NCBI GenBank assembly: GCA_030066475.1
Contig: JASJBO010000191.1
Coordinates: forward strand, 1 to 17,005
DNA: 17,005 bases
Origin: Myxococcota bacterium
GTDB taxonomy: Bacteria > Myxococcota_A > UBA9160 > PR03
Direction: 5' to 3'
The position numbers and the translations under genes were made by a program. Below are positions 11,707 through 17,005 of this stretch, piece after piece. The notes below the pieces were generated by a model. That model ran no database searches. It saw only the letters and a list, made by a program, of their open reading frames with translations, and was not told the origin of the DNA. Position 1 is the first letter of the stretch. The number at the start of each line of letters is the position of its first letter.

Positions 11707-13221
11707 TCATCGAAGCGCGGCGAACGCCGTGGTGTCGCAGCGCAGCCGCACCTCGAGCAGGCGCTCCTGCACGCCGTCCCCGGCGCGGCGGCGCTGGCCC
11801 ACGAACAGGGTCGTGCCGTCGGCGGCCAGGGCCACGCCCGTGGAGCCGCCCCAGGTCGTCACGGCTTCGGGCAGCTCCACCAGCGTTCCCGGACCGGGGG
11901 CGGGGCCGGCATGCAGCTCGGTGCTGCCCAGCACGGCGCGCTCGCGTGACGCCGCGGTGGCGAGCGGGGCGAGCGCGAAGCCGAGGAAGCCGGGCAGCAC
12001 GCTGCCCGGGTGGTCGGGCCGGCCGGCCGCCAGCGCGATCCAGCCGCCGTCGGCGTTGAAGGCGGCGCGGCGACCCGAGTCCGCGCGGATCGGCGTGGGG
12101 ATGCCGGTCGCCGGGTCGATCGCGTGCGCCTTCAGCGGCGCGAACGGGTTGCCAGTCGCCACCACCAGGGTGCGGGCATCGGGCGACCAGCCGAGCGGCG
12201 CGATCCAGGCGGCGCCGCCCGAGGCGACCAGGTTGGCGCGCCCGAGCAGCAGGCCGCCGTGTCCGGTTCGGATCGAGGCCGCCACCACGTCGAAGCGCCC
12301 GCCGCGACGCTTCGACCACACCAGCGTCCGCGCGCCCGGCCCCAGCAGCGCGTGGTCGTCGGGGCCGGGATCGAAGGTGAGCCGGCGCGAGACGGGGTGG
12401 CGCTTGCCGCGCCGCGCGGCGATCAGGTGGATCTCGGTGTCGTCCGGGTGCAGCCAGGTGGCGTGGCGATCGGTCTCGAAGACCACGCCACCGCCGGTGT
12501 CACCGGCGAAGGGCCGCACGTTCTGTCCCGCCTCGCCGCAGGTCCAGCACTCCACGGCGCGATCCGCCAGCCCGATCCGGTGGATCTGCCTGCGTCCCTG
12601 ATCGGCGACGGCGTCGAACCACAGCGCGGAGCCGTCGGCGTCGAGCACCGGGTGCGCCCCGCGCGGCAGCAGCACCTCGACGGCGGCCGCCTCGGGCGCG
12701 CAAGCCGGCAGCTCGACGGTCGCCACCGAGGCGTCCGTATCGTAGACCGCGTGCGACCAGCGCTCGCTGACCTCGAGGCGCTCCGCGCCCAGCGCGGCGA
12801 GCAGGGCGGCCAGCCCGACCAGCGCGGCGCCGCCCCCGCGCGCGACGGCGGCGCTGCGCAACCCCCAGCCGAGGGGACCGCGCGCCTGTCCGATGGCGCG
12901 CGCCCCGGCGTAGAGCCCGGCCGCGAGCCCCAGCACGACGATCGCCAGCAACGGCCAGGGCCCCGGCGCGAAGCCCAGCACCACGGCCACGCAGGCGGGC
13001 AGTGCGAGCCAGGCCCAGGCGACGCCCGCGGCCAGATGGCGGGTGCGCTCGGGCTCGTCGTCGCGGCGGCGGGCCAGCAGCCAGACCAGGCCCAGCAGCC
13101 CGGCGCCGCCCGCCAGGGCGGCCCAGAGCAGCGGCCCGGGACCCGGGGCGTGCAGCGCGGCCAGCGCCACCAGCACGCCGACCGGCACCCCCGAGATCGC
13201 GCTCCACAGTCGCCAGATCAC
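11707..13221 (-). CDS. Membrane-anchored protein with a propeller-like (PD40/TolB-like) C-terminal region
   Basis: A 504-residue protein of unknown function. The first 145 or so residues hold four or five hydrophobic segments (about 8-27, 30-50, 68-85, 89-107 and 126-145). The rest is soluble, with repeated motifs such as GAHPVLDADGSALWFDAV, LGWSPDARTLVVAT, RRAAFNADGGWIALAAG and GVALAADGTTLFVGQ. The recurring W/F-(S/N)-x-DG pattern is that of WD40-like/PD40 beta-propeller blades, as in TolB. The propeller probably faces outside the cytoplasm. There is a Cys-x2-Cys (ECWTCGE) in its middle. Start GTG 13221 has GAGG about 6 bases upstream. Divergent from the DUF6178 gene across 50 bases; no partner gene reveals its role. 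Confidence 0.75.
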   Translation of the reverse strand: MIWRLWSAISGVPVGVLVALAALHAPGPGPLLWAALAGGAGLLGLVWLLARRRDDEPERTRHLAAGVAWAWLALPACVAVVLGFAPGPWPLLAIVVLGLAAGLYAGARAIGQARGPLGWGLRSAAVARGGGAALVGLAALLAALGAERLEVSERWSHAVYDTDASVATVELPACAPEAAAVEVLLPRGAHPVLDADGSALWFDAVADQGRRQIHRIGLADRAVECWTCGEAGQNVRPFAGDTGGGVVFETDRHATWLHPDDTEIHLIAARRGKRHPVSRRLTFDPGPDDHALLGPGARTLVWSKRRGGRFDVVAASIRTGHGGLLLGRANLVASGGAAWIAPLGWSPDARTLVVATGNPFAPLKAHAIDPATGIPTPIRADSGRRAAFNADGGWIALAAGRPDHPGSVLPGFLGFALAPLATAASRERAVLGSTELHAGPAPGPGTLVELPEAVTTWGGSTGVALAADGTTLFVGQRRRAGDGVQERLLEVRLRCDTTAFAALR

Positions 13222-13258
13222 CGTCCGCCTCGGCCTCCAGAGCCCGGAATGGTACTGC

Positions 13259-13264
13259 TACGTT
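13259..13264 (+). promoter_or_regulatory. Candidate -10 box (TACGTT) before the DUF6178 gene
   Basis: TACGTT fits TANNNT and ends 7 bases before the ATG at 13272. Only a weak GAG could act as a ribosome site, so the transcript may be nearly leaderless. No -35 is recognised. Confidence 0.35.
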
Positions 13265-13271
13265 GAGCGCG

Positions 13272-14387
13272 ATGGGAAGCCGCACGCACGAGATCGTCGC
13301 CCTCGCGCGCCACGACCGCGAGGCGGCAGCCCGCGAGCTGGGCGCGCTCGCGCCCGAGCAGCAGGTGGCCCTGGTCTGCGAGACGCCCGTGGCGGACCGC
13401 GGCGAGCTGCTGGCGCTGCTGCCGCAGCCCGAGGCCGTGGTGCCGCAGCTGCCCGAGGCGGAGCTGTGCTTCACGGTGAAGGCGGTCGGCCTGCACGACG
13501 CCGGCTGGATCCTCGAGCACGCCAGCGACGAGCAGCTGCAGTCGTGCGTCGATCTCGACGCCTGGGCCGAGCAGCGCACCGACCCCGCCACCCTCGGCGA
13601 CTGGCTGGAGTCCTTCGCCGACGCCGGCGACGAGACCCTGCTGCGGGCTTCCCATGCGATCGACCCGGAGCTGTTGATGCTCTGGCTGACGCAACGGCTC
13701 GACGTGATCCTCAAGCCCAACGACGACCCCGGCTGGCAGCCTCCCGCCGGGGGACAGACGATCGACGGCCAGTTCTACGTGGTCGCGCGCGCGGGCGGAG
13801 ACGACCTGGCCGTGCCGCTGCGCCTGCTCTCGCTGCTGTTCGAGGTCGACTACTGGTTCTACTTCCGGATCCTCCAGTCCGTCACGGCGGAGAGCCTGGC
13901 CGACAACGAGGAGTGGGCGCTGCGCTGGCGCTCGGGCCGCCTCCAGGACCTGGGCTTCCCGACCTGGGAGGAGGCGATGTCCATCTACGGCAAGCTGCGC
14001 GACGACGAGCGCGAGCTGCTGCCCGGGCCGCCGGCGCCCCTGGGCGAGTGGCACCTGCCGGTCTGGATCCCCGAGCTGCCGGCGGCGGGCGACCCGGCCC
14101 AGACGCTCCTGCGCGCCGCCGGCGAGCTCGAGCCGGAGGCGCGGCGGGCGTTCTTCTACGCGTTCGTGGCGCTCGTCAACAAGGTCGCGGTGGCGGAACG
14201 GCTCCCGCTGGGCGACGCCGAGTCGACGCCGAAGGCACTCGAGCGCGCCGTGGCGATCGCCAGCCGCGGCCTCGACTGGCTGGCCGAGCGGCACGGGCTG
14301 CGCCCGGTGGAGGTGCTTCGGCGCACCGCGGTCGACCGGCTGTTCCGCGTGGGTGCAAGCCTTGACCGGGCCGATCCATCTCCATAG
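13272..14387 (+). CDS. DUF6178-family protein
   Basis: A 371-residue protein of unknown function that resembles the DUF6178 family, which I associate with deltaproteobacteria. Supporting features are DAGWILEHASDEQLQSCVDLDAW near residues 75-100, ELLMLWLTQRLDVI, a conserved-looking FEVDYWFYFRILQSV segment, and WRSGRLQDLGFPTWEEAMSIY. It appears soluble, largely helical, and has no signal peptide. It starts at ATG 13272. Its 3' end carries the probable promoter of the inositol-phosphate synthase gene, so the two genes are adjacent but may be transcribed separately. Confidence 0.8.
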   Translation: MGSRTHEIVALARHDREAAARELGALAPEQQVALVCETPVADRGELLALLPQPEAVVPQLPEAELCFTVKAVGLHDAGWILEHASDEQLQSCVDLDAWAEQRTDPATLGDWLESFADAGDETLLRASHAIDPELLMLWLTQRLDVILKPNDDPGWQPPAGGQTIDGQFYVVARAGGDDLAVPLRLLSLLFEVDYWFYFRILQSVTAESLADNEEWALRWRSGRLQDLGFPTWEEAMSIYGKLRDDERELLPGPPAPLGEWHLPVWIPELPAAGDPAQTLLRAAGELEPEARRAFFYAFVALVNKVAVAERLPLGDAESTPKALERAVAIASRGLDWLAERHGLRPVEVLRRTAVDRLFRVGASLDRADPSP

Positions 14388-14390
14388 CCT
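14362..14390 (+). promoter_or_regulatory. Sigma-70-type promoter of the inositol-phosphate synthase gene
   Basis: TTGACC (14362-14367) and TAGCCT (14385-14390) are separated by exactly 17 bases. The -35 matches the consensus at 5 of 6 positions, and the -10 keeps the first T, the A and the last T. It lies over the last codons and stop of the DUF6178 gene, giving a leader of about 29 bases that contains the ribosome site GGAGGG. Confidence 0.55.
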
Positions 14391-14425
14391 CCAGCGCTTC
14401 CGAGGTGGATGGAGGGTCCCCAGGC

Positions 14426-15523
14426 ATGAGCAAGGTCCGGATCGCAATCGCGGGAGTCGGCAACTGCGCCAGCTCGCTCCTCCAGGGGATCGAGCACTAC
14501 CGCGGGGTCGCACCGGAGGAGCAGGAGGCCTGGGGCCTGATGCACCTCGAGATGGGGGGGTATCGCCCCGCTGATGTCGCGGTCGTCGCGGCCTTCGACA
14601 TCGACGAGCGCAAGGTGGGCCGGCCGCTCGACCAGGCCGCCTTCGCGGCGCCCAACTGCACCGACGCGATCCGCGGCTCGATCGAGCCGAGTCCGGTCAC
14701 CGTGCAGATGGGCCCGGTGCACGACGGTGTCGCCGACCACATGGCGGACTTCCCGGACGACCGCTCGTTCCGCGTGGCCGACGAGCCCGCCGTGGACGTG
14801 GCCCGCGTGTTGCGCGAGAGCGAGGCCGAGGTGCTCGTCTCGTACCTGCCGGTGGGATCGCAGAAGGCGGTGCAGGCCTACGCCGAGGCGTGCCTGGCCA
14901 CCGGGGTGTCGCTCGTGAACTGCGTCCCGGTGTTCATCGTCTCGGATCCGCAGTGGGGCGAGCGCTTCCGCCAGGCCGGCATCCCCTGCGCCGGCGACGA
15001 CATCAAGTCGCAGGTGGGCGCCACCATCCTGCACCGCCAGATCGTGCGGCTGTTCGCCGACCGGGGCGTCAAGGTGGAGCGCACCTACCAGCTCAACACG
15101 GGCGGCAACACCGACTTCCTGAACATGCTCTCGCGCCAGCGCCTGGCCTCGAAGAAGATCAGCAAGACCGAGGCCGTGACCTCCCAGATCCCCTACGACA
15201 TCGGCGCCGACAACGTTCACATCGGACCGAGCGACTACGTGCCGTGGCAGCAGGACAACAAGGTCTGCTTCCTGCGGGTCGAAGGACGCGGCTTCGGCGG
15301 CGCTCCGATCGAGCTCGAGGCGCGGCTCTCGGTGCAGGACTCGCCCAACTCGGCGGGCATCGTGATCGACGTGGTGCGCTACACCAAGATGGCCCGCGAG
15401 CGCGGGCTGGCGGGGCCGCTGCTGCCGATCTCGGCCTACACGATGAAGCACCCCCCGGTCCAGATGCGGGACGTGGATGCGGCGCGGCAGATCGAGACGT
15501 TCCTCGAGGAGAGCTCGGCGTGA
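14426..15523 (+). CDS. ino1: Myo-inositol-1(3)-phosphate synthase
   Basis: A 365-residue NAD-dependent inositol-3-phosphate synthase, converting glucose-6-phosphate to 1D-myo-inositol 3-phosphate. The N-terminal dinucleotide motif is GVGNCASSLLQGIEHY (from about residue 10). Later landmarks are VSYLPVGSQKA, LVNCVPVFIVSDP, GDDIKSQVGATILHR, LNTGGNTDFLNML and the SKTEAVTSQ lysine region. The length and motifs match the short actinobacterial/archaeal-type enzyme rather than the longer eukaryotic one. ATG 14426 is preferred over an in-frame GTG seven codons earlier because GGAGGG precedes it. The next gene, a CDP-alcohol phosphotransferase, starts 30 bases downstream, so the product probably feeds inositol-lipid or inositol-phosphodiester synthesis. 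Confidence 0.95.
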   Translation: MSKVRIAIAGVGNCASSLLQGIEHYRGVAPEEQEAWGLMHLEMGGYRPADVAVVAAFDIDERKVGRPLDQAAFAAPNCTDAIRGSIEPSPVTVQMGPVHDGVADHMADFPDDRSFRVADEPAVDVARVLRESEAEVLVSYLPVGSQKAVQAYAEACLATGVSLVNCVPVFIVSDPQWGERFRQAGIPCAGDDIKSQVGATILHRQIVRLFADRGVKVERTYQLNTGGNTDFLNMLSRQRLASKKISKTEAVTSQIPYDIGADNVHIGPSDYVPWQQDNKVCFLRVEGRGFGGAPIELEARLSVQDSPNSAGIVIDVVRYTKMARERGLAGPLLPISAYTMKHPPVQMRDVDAARQIETFLEESSA

Positions 15524-15553
15524 CCGGTCGAGCGAGCGCGAGGCGCGAGCCGG

Positions 15554-16846
15554 ATGGAGCGGCCTGACCCGGGCGATCGCCTCTGCGTGCTCGTCGCGCC
15601 CGCCCGGCGCGGCGTCGAGTCCACCCCGTTCTTCGGCCTGACGGCCGTCGAGCGCACGGCGCTGGCCTTCTCGCGCGCCGGGGTGCGGCGCTTCGTGGTG
15701 ACGGGCGACCCCGAGGCCGCCGCGGCCGTCGAGGCCACGCTGCGAGGCGGTCGCTGCAGCCGTCTGGCCGTACGCCGCGCGCCGTCGCTGGCGGCGGCCG
15801 TCGCCGGCGGCGCCGCCTATCTCGCCCGCACCGACTGCCACTACGACCGCCAGCTCGTCGGGCGCTTCGTCGCCGCCACGCGCGAGTCCCACGACAGCGT
15901 GGTGGCCGTGGACTTCCGCGACGACGCGGGAGCGCGCGGCGGCGAGCACCCCGAAGAGGTCGCGGTGTGGAGCGAGGAGCCCGGCGCCCGGGTGCAGCGC
16001 GTGGCGCGCGGGCTGGTGGGGCGTGACGGAATCCTGGTGGGCCTGGCGTTCGCCACGCCCGGCTGGGCTCGCGCCGCGGCATCGGACGGCGCCGACGTGT
16101 GGCTGTCGGGTCTCGGCTCGCTGCTCGGCCGCGAGCCCGTCGAGAGCTGGGCCGTGCGCGAGCGCTGGCACGCGGTGCGGCGGCCCGCGGACGTGCCCGC
16201 GACGCGCCGCGAGGTGCTCGCGGGCGCCGTCGGGGTCGGCGACGGCCTGATCGCGCACTACCTGAACCGCCCGATCTCGCTGCGCATCACCCAGCGTCTG
16301 CTGTCGCGCAGCGTGAAGCCCTGGCAGGTGAGCGTCGCCTCGTTCGGGATGACGCTGCTCGCCGGGCTCTCGTTCGCGATCGGCCACGCCACCACCGGCG
16401 GGCTCATCGCCCAGTGCGCCTCGGTGCTGGACGGCGTGGACGGCGAGATCGCGCGCCTGCGCTACCAGGACTCCGCCTTCGGCGGCGTCTACGACGCGCT
16501 GCTCGATCGGGTCGGGGACGCGGCCGTGATCGGAGGCATGACGCTCTACGCCTGGCTGATGGGCGCCGGCACGTTGGCGGTGGCGCTCGGCTTCGCGGCC
16601 GTCGCGGGCAGCAGCCTCTCGATGCTGGTCAAGGAGAAGTACGGCACGCAGTTCCGGCGCCCGTGGGCCAGCGAGCGCGAGGGACGCTGGCGCTGGCTGC
16701 TGCTGGGTCGCGACGGACGGCTGTTCCTGACCGCCGTGGCCGGCATCACCGGGCAGGTCGAGCTGGTGCTCGCCTATCTCGCGGTCGGAACCCACGTCCA
16801 CGCCGGCGCCCGGATCGTGCGGATCCGGGCCGAGGTCCACGCTTAG
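15554..16846 (+). CDS. CDP-alcohol phosphatidyltransferase with degenerate nucleotidyltransferase-like N-terminal domain
   Basis: A 430-residue membrane protein. Its C-terminal half has a perfect CDP-alcohol phosphotransferase signature DG-x2-AR-x8-G-x3-D-x3-D (residues 296-318), with hydrophobic segments around 255-275, 325-355 and 395-415. The N-terminal 225 or so residues have the layout of the cytidylyltransferase domain of IPCT/DIPPS fusions (di-myo-inositol-phosphate synthesis in Archaeoglobus and Thermotoga). They lack the glycine-rich loop and lysine expected for catalysis (LVAPARRGVESTPFFGLTAVERT instead), so this domain is probably inactive. It follows ino1 by 30 bases; likely products are an inositol phospholipid or inositol phosphodiester. 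ATG 15554 is the first in-frame start after a stop. The gene ends GCT-TAG, 3 bases before repeat cluster D. Confidence 0.82.
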   Translation: MERPDPGDRLCVLVAPARRGVESTPFFGLTAVERTALAFSRAGVRRFVVTGDPEAAAAVEATLRGGRCSRLAVRRAPSLAAAVAGGAAYLARTDCHYDRQLVGRFVAATRESHDSVVAVDFRDDAGARGGEHPEEVAVWSEEPGARVQRVARGLVGRDGILVGLAFATPGWARAAASDGADVWLSGLGSLLGREPVESWAVRERWHAVRRPADVPATRREVLAGAVGVGDGLIAHYLNRPISLRITQRLLSRSVKPWQVSVASFGMTLLAGLSFAIGHATTGGLIAQCASVLDGVDGEIARLRYQDSAFGGVYDALLDRVGDAAVIGGMTLYAWLMGAGTLAVALGFAAVAGSSLSMLVKEKYGTQFRRPWASEREGRWRWLLLGRDGRLFLTAVAGITGQVELVLAYLAVGTHVHAGARIVRIRAEVHA

Positions 16847-16849
16847 GGG

Positions 16850-17005
16850 ACTTCGCTCGCCTGCGGCTCGCTGCGCGCGCCCTCTGGGCGCTTGCAGGGG
16901 GCTTCTGCCGCGCACGCTCCTAGCTGATGGACTTCGCTCGCCTGCGGCTCGCTGCGCGCGCCCTCTGGGCGCTTGCAGGGGGCTTCTGCCGCGCACGCTC
17001 CTAGC
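16850..17005 (+). repeat. Tandem 80-bp repeat array, hairpin repeat family (cluster D)
   Basis: Unit 1 covers 16850-16929. Unit 2 covers 16930 to the window end and is identical over its visible 76 bases. The core GACTTCGCTCGCCTGCGGCT...GCGCGCGCC is followed by the hairpin GCGCCC-TCT-GGGCGC, CTTGCAGGGGGCTTCTGCC, CGCGCACGCTCCTAGCTGATG, then the next unit. It follows the CDP-alcohol phosphotransferase gene by 3 bases and reads in the same direction. A 25-codon frame (16927-17004) spans unit 2, but there is no ribosome site, so I do not call a gene. The array probably continues beyond the window. Confidence 0.9.

Noticed and set aside
16927..17004. 25-codon frame in repeat unit D2 beginning ATG GAC TTC
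   Set aside because: No ribosome site, and it lies wholly within a repeat; noted only as a possible alternative constraint.
1..17005. Integron attC sites as an explanation for the repeats
   Set aside because: No paired GTTRRRY-type core sites or integrase gene, and the genes between repeats are operonic rather than single cassettes.

Overview
This is a very GC-rich bacterial window (clearly above 70% by eye). Genes are tightly packed, GTG starts are frequent and codons strongly favour G/C at the third position. A DUF6178-type protein, an actinobacterial-type inositol-phosphate synthase beside a CDP-alcohol phosphotransferase fusion, and a short four-cysteine protein together suggest an uncultured deltaproteobacteria-like lineage (Myxococcota, Desulfobacterota, Binatota or similar). 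That placement is an inference. I see no rRNA, tRNA, CRISPR array, transposase or phage gene.

Layout. Positions 1-387 hold no gene; they carry tandem and inverted copies of a hairpin repeat. From 388 to about 5628 a minus-strand operon runs, in transcription order: DUF815 ATPase, gamma-glutamyltransferase-like hydrolase, endonuclease/exonuclease/phosphatase-fold protein, zinc-type alcohol dehydrogenase, short-chain dehydrogenase. Three of its four junctions are 4-base GTGA stop/start overlaps. A second repeat cluster (about 5668-5782) lies between this operon and a divergent GH31 glycosidase (5794-8259), which is GTGA-coupled to a 63-residue four-Cys protein. A hemerythrin-like protein (minus) and a CRP/FNR-family regulator (plus) diverge around 8846-8926. 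The regulator is followed by a perfect 16-bp palindrome of the TGA-N6-TCA class, then a ParA/MinD-like ATPase with an unrecognised cysteine-containing C-terminal region. A NUDIX hydrolase and a membrane-anchored propeller-like protein lie on the minus strand (11041-13221). On the plus strand follow a DUF6178 protein, inositol-3-phosphate synthase and a membrane CDP-alcohol phosphotransferase with a degenerate nucleotidyltransferase-like head. The last two form a probable inositol-phospholipid or inositol-phosphodiester pathway. The window ends in another tandem repeat array (16850-17005).

Most unusual features. (1) A dispersed hairpin repeat family occurs in four intergenic clusters; its apical stem changes sequence between copies while keeping base pairing, and two copies start only 3-7 bases after a GCT-TAG gene end. 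(2) A hemerythrin / CRP-FNR / ParA-fusion neighbourhood contains a textbook-geometry regulator site. (3) Several genes have TANNNT boxes 6-8 bases before the start codon, suggesting leaderless transcripts.
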